Source: JAWXCE01 sp033764775
Lineage (GTDB): Bacteria; Pseudomonadota; Alphaproteobacteria; Rhizobiales; Rhodomicrobiaceae
Direction of reading: 5' to 3'
NCBI GenBank assembly: GCA_033764775.1
Contig: JANRIQ010000002.1
Span: 62,001-126,000, forward strand
DNA length: 64,000 nucleotides
Part shown: positions 54,987 to 63,011 of the stretch, piece after piece
How positions within the stretch are numbered: the first letter of the stretch is position 1
Layout: each line of letters starts with the position of its first letter
Notes under the pieces: model-generated
Seen by the model: only the letters and a program-made list of their open reading frames with translations
What the model was told of the DNA's origin: nothing
Database searches by the model: none
Made by a program: the position numbers and the translations under genes

Positions 54987-55403
54987 TTATTTATGCTGGG
55001 CTTTCCCCGAATTCTCAGCCTTGCCAGGTGTAGTGCCAGCGCAGGCGTCCAGAACCTCTTCTACGCTCGCCGCATTGACATCCAGCAGCTTACGACCCGC
55101 ACCAACTAACATAGCACTGTGCTCCATGAGGACCGAGTTGACGACGCCAACATCGGCTTTCACACGATCCACCTCCCCGCTCCGATCAGGACACTTGAAC
55201 ACGCCAAGATGGACCTCGTTCGAAACACCATACGCTGCGATATGATCTTTATCCCTCGATTCATCTGCGACGATCCCTCCGGACACCACATACCGGGTTT
55301 TTCCGCCACCACGAGACAGCAACTCTGCGCTCGCGTTGTCGACCGTCTTTTGGGTCGTAAGACCCATATGAACACCCCTTGAGGTGCCAAGTGTATCGTC
55401 CAT
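54987..55403 (-). CDS. Small soluble protein, unknown
   Basis: A 138-residue protein of mixed alpha/beta composition, with no known domain. Start at 55,403 is chosen because GGAGG lies four bases before that ATG; the frame continues upstream without a ribosome site. Segments include KTRYVVSGGIVADESRD and VDRVKADVGVVNSVLMEHSA. It is convergent with the helical protein gene and divergent from the next gene, so it is transcribed alone. Confidence 0.6.
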   Translation of the reverse strand: MDDTLGTSRGVHMGLTTQKTVDNASAELLSRGGGKTRYVVSGGIVADESRDKDHIAAYGVSNEVHLGVFKCPDRSGEVDRVKADVGVVNSVLMEHSAMLVGAGRKLLDVNAASVEEVLDACAGTTPGKAENSGKAQHK

Positions 55404-55622
55404 AAAGCCTCCTTCACGGGTTTCTAAGACCAATATAACATCAGACAGAAATTTATCATGTGACATTTACGGGAAGAATATTCAGCTTTCGGAGATATTT
55501 CGTATTAATACGGAGGCAAATCCGGATGCATCCGGTCTGCAATGCATATAATGTCGTCTCTTTAACAATGTTTTAAGACTTCAGACGTAATCTGGGTTCT
55601 ATTAATCGCGAAAGGATACTTT

Positions 55623-55832
55623 ATGACTACTTCGTCCAACCTGCCGTCGCACCGCGCCCTCGTCAATCTGGGCAACGAGGATCAAAAAGTTTGGCGCGAG
55701 GTGGGCGCCGCATGGCCCCATAACGATGGCCAGGGCTTTACCCTTAAGCTGGATCTGATCCCCACGGCAGGACTGCCCATTATCCTGCGTGCCACCACCA
55801 ACCAACCACACTCCACCGACAGCGCAGCATGA
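55623..55832 (+). CDS. Small island-type protein (69 residues), unknown
   Basis: A 69-residue protein with a central KVWREVGAAWPHNDGQGFTLKL segment. Short proteins with this look often sit at the head of accessory modules of alphaproteobacterial plasmids and ICEs; the function is unknown. AAGGA six bases before the ATG is a good ribosome site. Its stop overlaps the next ATG by four bases, so the two are co-translated. Confidence 0.7.
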   Translation: MTTSSNLPSHRALVNLGNEDQKVWREVGAAWPHNDGQGFTLKLDLIPTAGLPIILRATTNQPHSTDSAA

Positions 55833-56251
55833 ATGACGCCGACAGCTACCGGTCAGAACGGCTGAAAGCGCTGGCGGCAGGCGGCACTGGCGCCGCGTTC
55901 CTCGGCTTGGTTGCGAGTAAGGAGGGCTTCACCCTCCTTCTCGATCAAGTCCGCGCCGCCATACGCTCAACGGGAGGCGAAGATGCGCTCCGGGAGTTCG
56001 AGACGCTTCTCGACCGGCTTCAATCGGCCCAGGCTACGGGCAAAGCAGCCCTCACCTCCATCGAAGCCTATGCGAAAGCGCACGGCCTAGAGCACGCCCG
56101 TCTCTCCTCGATCGTTGATGCAAGAGACGGCCGCTTCAGAACCATCGCCCTCTCCGCAGCGATCGGAGCGCTTGTCGGTCTCGGCGTCCACGATCTCCAG
56201 CGCCTCAGCCGCAACACAAGCGCCCTAGAGACCCCTCAAGCGACCCGCTAA
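55829..56251 (+). CDS. Helical protein with a C-terminal membrane-like segment, unknown
   Basis: A 140-residue protein overlapping the preceding gene by four bases. N-terminal helices (FTLLLDQVRAAIRST and LREFETLLDRLQSAQA) are followed by a hydrophobic Ala/Gly-rich segment (ALSAAIGALVGLGV) near 108-121, probably a membrane helix of the glycine-zipper type, as in the DUF883-like ElaB/YqjD family. That is a resemblance only. It may anchor a partner to the membrane. Confidence 0.6.
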   Translation: MNDADSYRSERLKALAAGGTGAAFLGLVASKEGFTLLLDQVRAAIRSTGGEDALREFETLLDRLQSAQATGKAALTSIEAYAKAHGLEHARLSSIVDARDGRFRTIALSAAIGALVGLGVHDLQRLSRNTSALETPQATR

Positions 56252-56426
56252 CACGCCGGCGAATCGGGCGCTTGACGCGGGGATAGGGGCGCTTCCAGCC
56301 GGTGTACTACCCGCGCGCAGTTTGCGGCGCAAGAGAGACAGAGCGCCTGGTCGGAAAAGGTGAGGATGCGAGGCTTCGCGAGAGAGGCGTCGCGTTCCCG
56401 ATCAACCTTTTTCGACGGAGCGCTTT

Positions 56427-58439
56427 ATGTCCAGAACAAAAAAACTTCCCCCCGCAACCCAAGCGATGATCCCGCTCGACAAGCTTGTCCTATCCGAGCG
56501 CAACGTCCGCAAGATCCTCAAGGAGAGTACGATCGAGAGCCTGGCGCAATCGATCGCCCATGTGGGTGGGCTCCTACAAAGCCTCTCTGTGCGAGCTGTC
56601 CTCGACGGCGAGGGCAATGAGACAGGCATGTATGAGGTGCAAGCCGGTGGCCGCCGCTACCGCGCGCTCCAGCTCCTCGTAAAACGCGGCCTTGTCGCCA
56701 AAACCGCGCCAATCCCTTGCCTCGTCCGCTCGACCGGTTACGCCGAGGTCGACTCCCTTGTCGAAAACTCGGAGCGCGAAGCCCTCCATCCGCTCGATCA
56801 GTTCCGCGCCTTCGCGCAGCTCGCCGAGAAAGGCATGCCCGTCGAGGATATCGCCGCCGCTTTCGCGGTGTCTTCCCTCGTCGTCAAGCAGCGCCTCAAG
56901 CTCATGAGCGTGAGCCCCGTCCTGCTTGGAGCCTATCAAAAGGAAGAAATGACGCTCGAACAACTGATGGCCTTTGCCGTTTCCGACGACCACGCCCGTC
57001 AGGAAGCGGTGTGGGACGGTCTGTCCTCCTGGGATAAGACGCCCCGCACCATCCGCCGCAAGCTGAACGAGCACGCCGTGCCCGCCAATGACAGACGGGT
57101 CATCTTCGTGAGCCTTGAGGCCTATGAAGCCGCCGGCGGCTTCATCGCGCGCGACCTCTTCGACGAGGAAAGCCAGGGCTATCTGCAGGATGCAGATCTC
57201 CTGAACCGCCTTGTTGAGGAAAAACTCGCTTCTGCCGCACAGACTTTCCGAAACGATGGCTGGTCCTGGGTTGTCGCCTCAACCGAGTTCGCCTATGGAC
57301 ACACCCGCGATTACCGGCCCATCCGCGCCATCGAACCGGCCCTCAACGAGGCCGAAACGCAAGAACTCGACCGCCTGCGAGACGAACTCGATGAGCTGAC
57401 GAACGGGACTGACGAGGAAGACGATCTCGATCAGGATGCACGCGCGCGTTATGATGCGCTCAATGCCCGTATCGGCGAACTCGAAGCGAAACGCCCCGTT
57501 TACAGCCCGGAGGACAAGGCCCGCGCCGGCGTCTTCCTGAGCCTCGATTACGAGGGCAACCTCGCCATCGACGAGGGTTGGGCTCGTCCGCAGGACATTG
57601 CAACCGCCCCCGTAGCCGGCGACCGGCCGATCCTTGAGCCTTCGGAGGATATGGGCGAAGAGCCTTCCGCCTTTGGGTGCGGCTCACCACCACCACAGGC
57701 GGCGCAAGAGGACGACATCGGGCCTGCTATTCCAGAGAGGCTCAAGACCGAGCTGACCGCACACCGGACGCTGGCGCTCCGCTACGCGCTGTCTCTGGAT
57801 CCGGTGACGGCCCATCTCGCCGCCCTGCACGCCATCGCGCGCAGGCTCTTCTACCGCTGGGGCGCGGAAAGCTGCCTCCAAATCACCGCAAGCGATTCGC
57901 TCATCCCGCCTTTCCCGGGCCTGAAGGACACCCCCTTCGCGCGCGCCCTCGAAGCTGCACATAAAGCCTGGGCGGAACGCTTGCCCGAGGAGCCGTCCGC
58001 GCTCTGGCATCGGCTGAAAGCCTTGACTCCGGAGGAGCGCACCGACCTCTTCGCCCATTGCGTCGCGATGAGCGTGAATGCGGTCTACCAGCCCCATGCC
58101 CACGACAAATCAAGCGTCGAAGCCGGCGATCACCTCGCCAGCGAGCTCGCCCTCGATATGTCCGCGCTCGGGTGGATCACGACAGCCGAGAACTACTTCA
58201 AGCGCGTGACCAAGGTCGCGATCATCGACGCCGTGCGCGAAGCCAAAGGCGACGCAACCGCGGATCTCCTCCTCGAGCTCAAGAAGGGTGACATGGCGAC
58301 CGAAGCCGAACGGCTGGTACGCGAGACGGACTGGCTCCCCCCGTTCCTGCGAACCGCGTCTCTCACAGAGCCCGAGACGGATGCGGGCGCCGACGACCTG
58401 CCGGCCTTCCTCGATGAGGCCGCGCGCGAAGCCGCCTAG
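56427..58439 (+). CDS. Large ParB-like protein
   Basis: A 670-residue protein. The N-terminal ParB/Srx nuclease-CTPase domain has GGRRYRA (74-80), ENSERE (113-118) and a helix-turn-helix (MPVEDIAAAFAVSSLVVKQRLKLM). The rest (220-670) is a long, helical acidic extension that has no counterpart in ordinary ParB proteins. This large form is typical of ICE and plasmid accessory modules in alphaproteobacteria and is usually far from a ParA gene. The stop is followed by a strong hairpin. It may bind DNA and CTP, but the job in partition or gene regulation is not established. The element also has a separate ParA pair at 24 kb. Confidence 0.85.
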   Translation: MSRTKKLPPATQAMIPLDKLVLSERNVRKILKESTIESLAQSIAHVGGLLQSLSVRAVLDGEGNETGMYEVQAGGRRYRALQLLVKRGLVAKTAPIPCLVRSTGYAEVDSLVENSEREALHPLDQFRAFAQLAEKGMPVEDIAAAFAVSSLVVKQRLKLMSVSPVLLGAYQKEEMTLEQLMAFAVSDDHARQEAVWDGLSSWDKTPRTIRRKLNEHAVPANDRRVIFVSLEAYEAAGGFIARDLFDEESQGYLQDADLLNRLVEEKLASAAQTFRNDGWSWVVASTEFAYGHTRDYRPIRAIEPALNEAETQELDRLRDELDELTNGTDEEDDLDQDARARYDALNARIGELEAKRPVYSPEDKARAGVFLSLDYEGNLAIDEGWARPQDIATAPVAGDRPILEPSEDMGEEPSAFGCGSPPPQAAQEDDIGPAIPERLKTELTAHRTLALRYALSLDPVTAHLAALHAIARRLFYRWGAESCLQITASDSLIPPFPGLKDTPFARALEAAHKAWAERLPEEPSALWHRLKALTPEERTDLFAHCVAMSVNAVYQPHAHDKSSVEAGDHLASELALDMSALGWITTAENYFKRVTKVAIIDAVREAKGDATADLLLELKKGDMATEAERLVRETDWLPPFLRTASLTEPETDAGADDLPAFLDEAAREAA

Positions 58440-58456
58440 CAGAACCTGCCAGCCGA

Positions 58457-58482
58457 CGCCGCCCTCCCGCTCGAGGGCGGCG
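58457..58482. terminator. Strong hairpin after the ParB-like gene
   Basis: Ten-base arms CGCCGCCCTC and GAGGGCGGCG with a short CCGCTC loop, followed by CTTTCG. It looks like a terminator with a poor T-run; it lies 18 bp after the stop codon. Confidence 0.65.
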
Positions 58483-58549
58483 CTTTCGTGCTGGAGCCGC
58501 AAGGTATCAACACCGCCGGCTCCGTTCACCCCAACACGGAGCACATCGC

Positions 58550-58840
58550 ATGACAACCGTCTTTCAGAAAGCCAACGCGGACGCCGCCCTCGCCGCGCTC
58601 AAAGCCGCCAAACCCGACGCTGAAGCCGATCTTGAGACGGCGATTGAAAACCTGATCATCGACCTCGGCCATCTCGCCGAAGCCCGGGAGCTCGATTTTC
58701 TGACCCTCGCCGCAAGGGGCATCCGCGGCTGGGCCATTGAACGCATCAATCCGAATTACGTCGGGGAAGGCCCCCTCGTCGAAATCCAGATCGACGGCCA
58801 AGGCCTGTCGCGTAAGCCTGCCCCCGACCAGACAAGCTAA
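58550..58840 (+). CDS. Small island-module protein, unknown
   Basis: A 96-residue protein. N-terminal helix (ADAALAALKAAKP), an acidic helix (ADLETAIENLIIDLGHLAEA) and a mixed C-terminus with VEIQIDG. It has no known domain. It follows the ParB-like gene after a hairpin and belongs to the same plus-strand module. CDS status is supported by coding character throughout; the ribosome site is weak. Confidence 0.65.
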   Translation: MTTVFQKANADAALAALKAAKPDAEADLETAIENLIIDLGHLAEARELDFLTLAARGIRGWAIERINPNYVGEGPLVEIQIDGQGLSRKPAPDQTS

Positions 58841-58904
58841 CCCGGCGGAACGACGTGGGCGATCATCATACCCTTGTATCCTAATCCTCTTTCCCAGAGA
58901 TGTT

Positions 58905-59234
58905 ATGACGAAACCTATGACAACCCTCGCCGAGTTCAAACGCCGCGCGGTCAAAGGCGCGGTGGTCGAACGGCGCTTTCCGGGCGAACCCCGCCGCAGC
59001 GAAGAGCGGCTCATCGTGCATTCGCAGACCAATGCGATCGCGCTTCTGCCCGCTCACGTTTTAACGGCCGAGCACATTGCGAGCGCCGAAGCCAACCCGC
59101 AGAAATACGCCTCCTGGCTGTACTGGCCCCCTGCCCGGTTATGCCGCTTCAGGGAAGGGGAGCTCATCATCCTCAACAAAGAATGGCGGCCCATCATCGC
59201 CCTGCGCATCCTGAAAGACGCGCGCCGCGCCTGA
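58905..59234 (+). CDS. Small island-module protein, unknown
   Basis: A 109-residue protein with a beta-rich pattern (FKRRAVKGAVVERRF, then NAIALLPAHVLTAEHI, SWLYWPPA, FREGELIILN, WRPIIALRIL). It is likely a small soluble fold. The ATG at 58,905 has AGAG upstream; a longer frame from 58,737 overlaps the preceding gene. A terminator-like hairpin follows 29 bp after the stop. Function unknown. Confidence 0.65.
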   Translation: MTKPMTTLAEFKRRAVKGAVVERRFPGEPRRSEERLIVHSQTNAIALLPAHVLTAEHIASAEANPQKYASWLYWPPARLCRFREGELIILNKEWRPIIALRILKDARRA

Positions 59235-59262
59235 CCATCTTTCTGCATCCAACCCCGTAACC

Positions 59263-59295
59263 GCCCGCCCTCAAGGCGGGCTTTGCTTTTTCAGG
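59263..59295 (+). terminator. Rho-independent terminator between module genes
   Basis: CCCGCC-CTCAA-GGCGGG hairpin followed by CTTTGCTTTTTC. It lies just before the GGGAG ribosome site of the next gene, so it may act as an attenuator. Confidence 0.75.
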
Positions 59296-59304
59296 GAGAC
59301 CCTC

Positions 59305-59661
59305 GTGAACTGGACAAACGATTGCGCCTACAGCCCGGAACGCAAATCCGTGTTTCACGCGCAAGCACGCAAAAGGCTGAAGCAACTCGCCAACGCCTTG
59401 GACCTTGATCCCAACACCTACGATCTGCGCTCGAACCACGGCGGCATCGCCGTATCCGGCGAGATCACCCTCCATCACGAGCGCCTTTATGTGCAGGTCT
59501 CGCAGCCGGGCGCGGGAGTGCCAGGAATCCTCTACCGTAGCTGCCAAGGCCGAAAGGATTACAGGGGCGGGCACAACCATTTCGCGCCGCTCGACCGGCT
59601 GGACGATCCAGAAGCGCTTGCCGCCCTGATCCGCCGCACCCTCCCGAACCTCAAGCTCTAA
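59305..59661 (+). CDS. Small island-module protein, unknown
   Basis: A 118-residue protein, start at GTG with GGGAG nine bases upstream. N-terminal helix (FHAQARKRLKQLANAL) then a beta-rich half (LRSNHGGIAVSGEITLHHE, RLYVQVSQPG, GILYRSCQG) with several histidines at GGHNHF. It has no known family. It ends 11 bp before the next gene, and the two are probably co-transcribed. Confidence 0.65.
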   Translation: MNWTNDCAYSPERKSVFHAQARKRLKQLANALDLDPNTYDLRSNHGGIAVSGEITLHHERLYVQVSQPGAGVPGILYRSCQGRKDYRGGHNHFAPLDRLDDPEALAALIRRTLPNLKL

Positions 59662-59672
59662 GAGAACAACCC

Positions 59673-59996
59673 ATGAATATCCCCGATGTCACCATCCGCG
59701 ACCGCATCATCCCGCCGCGCAAAGTCCTCCTCGCCGAGGGCGGCGCCGTTCCCGCCTCGGAGATGGCGCAGGAAATCTGCCTCGATACTGGCCGCAACCC
59801 ATTCGGCCATGAGGTCAAGCTCCTTGCGCGGATCGGCGGCTGGGTGCCAGCCGGATCGATGCTGCGCTGGGACAATGGCGCGTTCGGCGTGATTTCCGAC
59901 CGCGACGGCATCCGCCACGGCCGCTGGTTCAAGAGCTTCGACGACGCACACACCTGGTTCGACAAGGTCACCGGCGCCTCCGCACACGACGGCTGA
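59673..59996 (+). CDS. Small island-module protein, unknown
   Basis: A 107-residue protein. An N-terminal beta hairpin-like part (IRDRIIPPRKVLLAEGG) is followed by a helix (ASEMAQEICLDTG), then a Trp-rich half (GGWVPAGSMLRWDNGAFGVI, GRWFKSFDDAHTWF). AGAGAACAACCC precedes the ATG. It may be a small binding domain. It belongs to the same transcriptional series. Confidence 0.6.
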   Translation: MNIPDVTIRDRIIPPRKVLLAEGGAVPASEMAQEICLDTGRNPFGHEVKLLARIGGWVPAGSMLRWDNGAFGVISDRDGIRHGRWFKSFDDAHTWFDKVTGASAHDG

Positions 59997-60071
59997 ACCA
60001 CGCATCCCATCTCACTGCGACCGGCAGCTCCGGGCGCAGTCCCTTTCCCAGATTTTTGAATGGAGTTTCCC

Positions 60072-60602
60072 ATGGCCGATTATTACACGCCCACCACCCT
60101 TGAGCCGAGCATTCCCAACAGGGACATGACGCCGTTCGAGCGCTTCATCCTCACCCGGATCTACGATCACGAGGAGGATGGCGAGCGAACCTATTTTTAC
60201 TCCTGGGACGGCGCGAACAGCTTTTTCTGGCTGGAGAAAGAGCCCCTCCAAGCGCTTCTTCGAGACCCCGCCCAGGACCCAAGCCTCATTGCCGAGCGCG
60301 TGCGGATAGCGCTCGAGGCTGAAGCCGATCACCACAGTACAGACCTCGAATGCACGCTCGAAGAAGACGAACTCGAAGACCTTCTCCAGACGATCCTGAA
60401 GCGGTCCGAGACGCTAACCCATCTCGCCATCACGAAAGCCTATACCTGCTCGAAGATGCGCCCCGGCGCATTCGGCGGGAGCATCACGCTCATCCGCGCC
60501 AAGGGTGTCCGCTTCACCTCGACCGCCGATATGCTTGAAGACTGGCTGTCAGAGGACGAACAAAACGATCCCTCAAAGGCAAATCCGGCAACAACAGCGT
60601 GA
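60072..60602 (+). CDS. Acidic island-module protein, unknown
   Basis: A 176-residue acidic protein. Aromatic segments (EDGERTYFYSWDGANSFFWLE) are followed by a very acidic helix (LEEDELEDLLQTILKRSE) and a C-terminal IRAKGVRFTSTADMLEDWL. ATG 60,072 has GGAG six bases upstream. No domain is recognised. It follows the Trp-rich gene after 75 bp. Confidence 0.65.
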   Translation: MADYYTPTTLEPSIPNRDMTPFERFILTRIYDHEEDGERTYFYSWDGANSFFWLEKEPLQALLRDPAQDPSLIAERVRIALEAEADHHSTDLECTLEEDELEDLLQTILKRSETLTHLAITKAYTCSKMRPGAFGGSITLIRAKGVRFTSTADMLEDWLSEDEQNDPSKANPATTA

Positions 60603-60662
60603 CAAACCTTCGCAACACGCTACAGAAGAATCAAATTTATACATTTTTACCAAGAGGACTGC

Positions 60663-61319
60663 ATGCCGATCTCTTTTTTCAGGCAATACAGAACAAATAA
60701 CGATTATCTAAAGCGCTGGAAACAACGCCAGAAAGAACAGCTCAAAGGCCTTTACCAGGCGGATTTTCATCCCGTTGAGGACCAGTATCTTGCCGCACAA
60801 GGCCTCAAGCCACCCTACTATCTGACGATTCTGCCGCTGCGTCATACTGAGCATGAATTGTGGGCGGGCGATCTGACATCGCCCTCCACTATCCTCAACG
60901 AGGCCTGCCGTTTCCGGCAGGAAATGCTCGATCAAGCGATTGCTGTCATTCCCACCCCGGTCCTGATTTATCTCGAGACCGAAAACAACTGGTGGGATGA
61001 ACCGCAGGACCAGTTCCTCAGCATGTTGCAGGAGTACACGTCGGACTGGCGCCACTCCTACGTCCGAAAATACTCAGCGCTCACCTTTGCCTATGTTCAG
61101 CGCTTAAGCCCCCTCGAATACCGGCTGTTTCAGGAAGCGCTGAGCCGCCTATCGTGGCCCGGATTGATCGAAGACAACGCTGTAACACCGGCCGCCCTCG
61201 AACGCTTCCCGAGCCTTGCCGCCCGAAAGAGCCACATCGAAGCCCAATACGCCCTCATGCAGCAAGAAAACCGTGTGCCCGACCCACAATCCCGATGTGA
61301 CAGCGATCAGGAAGAGTGA
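60663..61319 (+). CDS. Island-module protein, unknown
   Basis: A 218-residue protein with helical pattern and several tryptophans and tyrosines (NNDYLKRWKQRQKEQLKGLY, then LETENNWWDEPQDQFLSML). No known domain. The coding start is at ATG 60,663 preceded by AAGAGGACTGC. The 5' end and the gap before it have lower GC than the rest of the module. A terminator follows 58 bp after the stop, in front of the GcrA gene. Confidence 0.65.
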   Translation: MPISFFRQYRTNNDYLKRWKQRQKEQLKGLYQADFHPVEDQYLAAQGLKPPYYLTILPLRHTEHELWAGDLTSPSTILNEACRFRQEMLDQAIAVIPTPVLIYLETENNWWDEPQDQFLSMLQEYTSDWRHSYVRKYSALTFAYVQRLSPLEYRLFQEALSRLSWPGLIEDNAVTPAALERFPSLAARKSHIEAQYALMQQENRVPDPQSRCDSDQEE

Positions 61320-61377
61320 GAGGGCATGGCCCTCCGGTTGAAGGCACCGGCCTAAGAGCCGCGCCCCGCCTTGTCCC

Positions 61378-61405
61378 AAGCCCGCTCAGAAGCGGGCTTT
61401 TTCTT
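61378..61405 (+). terminator. Rho-independent terminator in front of the GcrA gene
   Basis: GCCCGCT-CAGA-AGCGGGC followed by TTTTTCTTT. It lies upstream of the GGAG ribosome site and ATG at 61,421, so it either ends the previous gene or attenuates gcrA. Confidence 0.85.
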
Positions 61406-61420
61406 TGCCCGGAGTATCCC

Positions 61421-61861
61421 ATGTGCTGGACAGCAGAACGTGTCGAACAACTGAAATCCGCCTGGACCACAGGCTTGAGCGCGGCCCAGATCGCCGCTCA
61501 ACTCGGCGATGTCTCCCGCAACGCCGTCATCGGCAAGCTCCATCGCCTCGGCCTCAAGCGCGCTCACCTCACGCGAACGCACCGAAGCGTAAGCCCGCGC
61601 CAGAGGCCGCCGCACCGGCTCCTGCCGCAGAGCCCGTTCGTTCCCGCCCGCGTTTGCGAACCGCGCCTGCGGCTTCCCTCACACCTCCCCGAGCTCGCGC
61701 CGCCGCCGGAGCGCGTCCGCCTCCTCATACTAAGCGCCACCCGCTGCCGCTCGCCCGAAGGCGACCCCAAGCGCGTCGATTTCCACTTCTGCGGCCGGTC
61801 CGCAAGACCCCGCTGCCCCTACTGCCCCCATCACGCGGCCCGCGCGATCCACGCACGCTAG
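61421..61861 (+). CDS. gcrA: GcrA-family cell-cycle regulator
   Basis: A 146-residue protein. The N-terminal GcrA helix-turn-helix is clear: MCWTAERVEQLKSAWTTGLS, then AAQIAAQLGDVSRNAVIGKL and HRLGLKRA. The C-terminus is Pro/Arg-rich and ends in a CRSPEGDPKRVDFHFCGR segment with CPYCPHH, similar to GcrA's sigma-70-binding tail. In Caulobacter GcrA binds sigma-70 and methylated DNA to activate cell-cycle genes. Here it is an island copy, so it could tune element genes to host DNA methylation. GGAG lies seven bases before the ATG. Confidence 0.88.
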   Translation: MCWTAERVEQLKSAWTTGLSAAQIAAQLGDVSRNAVIGKLHRLGLKRAHLTRTHRSVSPRQRPPHRLLPQSPFVPARVCEPRLRLPSHLPELAPPPERVRLLILSATRCRSPEGDPKRVDFHFCGRSARPRCPYCPHHAARAIHAR

Positions 61862-61898
61862 ACAACGACACCATCCACCCAACCGACGGAGACAACCC

Positions 61899-62027
61899 AT
61901 GTTGAAGCCTAAAACCGTAACATCGGCCGCGCCGGTAAACCCCGATCCTCGAAGGCGCTGGATGCCCACGAATTGGGTTGACGCGCCTAAACTGTCACAA
62001 TTTTTACACGTTAATATGTTTGCTTAG
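61899..62027 (+). pseudogene. Truncated gene at the end of the ParB-GcrA module
   Basis: An ATG with GGAGACAACCC upstream starts MLKPKTVTSAAPVNPDPRRRWMP...-type sequence (first 35 residues look GC-rich and coding). From about 61,990 the frame enters AT-rich DNA and stops after 42 codons. The look is of a larger gene whose 3' part was replaced by the following low-GC segment. Confidence 0.5.
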
Positions 62028-62081
62028 TTTAGTCCGCAGTCCATCTCCCAGAAGTTCATTAACCTTATAGAGTTTCCGCTA

Positions 62082-63011
62082 ATGCAATTTAATGTTATAT
62101 TAGTTATCATGCTTATTTTGGCAACATCGTCAAGCGCGGCGATTGCTAAAACATATTCAAAAGTTTTTGTGGACTCAGGAGGTTTTGAATATGCCAAATC
62201 GGTTCTCTTACGTAATCTGACTTTGCAAAACTCAATAGCGCTAGAAAGTACTGGCGCGCAGAACGCAGCATCGCAGTATTGCAACGATCCTTCGAAAGAG
62301 TTGCTGATTTTGGTGACTCGTCAACTTGAACTTGCGCGGCTAATGGGATGCGTAGGCTCCTCGATTTCGGAAAAAAAGATAGATGTGCCTGGAAAGGGGA
62401 CTTTATATCTCTACAGCGATCCCAAATCTATAACTGGCAACAAAGTGCTCAGCGAATTTCTTGTCCTTATTTCTGAACGCGAGAACAACGTGGAGTTAGC
62501 GGCATGGGACGATCATAAATGCGAAAGTAAAGATCCAATGCGACAAGGACAACTTCCTCCACTGGGACTAAAGCCAGCAATTAAACCGTGGGCTGCTCCC
62601 GAACGAGTCGAGGAAGCAGGTATGACAGTTGAACCTGTTGTGTTTGTCCATAAATCTTATGATGGGCATCCATGTTTTTTGCGTGTTGTGGAAATTGATT
62701 CAGATAGCCCATTCGCAGTATCACTTAAACCAGGACATATTTTTATAGGAGCTCCCGAAGCGTATCCGGATCCTGATTATGTACCGGCGGTGAATTCACC
62801 GCAGAACCTGCGCGATCGGATGCGATGGGCGGAAAACAAAGACTCCAATTACATAGCCCTTGTCTATGTATTTGAATCCGACACACAGTCAGACAATCCG
62901 GCAGACTATTTGTTGATCTCGAGCAGAACGCTGCTCGACGGAAGCATTGACGTGACTGAGAAAATTGAATTTGTTCCCGGTTGCAAGGTCCACGAAAAAT
63001 CTAAATGTTGA
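62082..63011 (+). CDS. Exported low-GC protein, unknown
   Basis: A 309-residue protein with a signal peptide (VILVIMLILATSSSAAIA). The mature part is mostly alpha/beta with several cysteines (QYCNDP, MGCVGSS, HKCESKD, HPCFLR, VPGCKVHEKSKC) that could pair in the periplasm. Codon use is AT-richer than in the module before it, a sign of separate origin. Its stop overlaps the ATG of the next gene. No family recognised. Confidence 0.65.
   Translation: MQFNVILVIMLILATSSSAAIAKTYSKVFVDSGGFEYAKSVLLRNLTLQNSIALESTGAQNAASQYCNDPSKELLILVTRQLELARLMGCVGSSISEKKIDVPGKGTLYLYSDPKSITGNKVLSEFLVLISERENNVELAAWDDHKCESKDPMRQGQLPPLGLKPAIKPWAAPERVEEAGMTVEPVVFVHKSYDGHPCFLRVVEIDSDSPFAVSLKPGHIFIGAPEAYPDPDYVPAVNSPQNLRDRMRWAENKDSNYIALVYVFESDTQSDNPADYLLISSRTLLDGSIDVTEKIEFVPGCKVHEKSKC

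Noticed and set aside
61405..61905. Alternative plus-strand frame overlapping gcrA
   Set aside because: The GcrA frame has a recognisable helix-turn-helix; the other is Arg/Pro/Ala shadow sequence.
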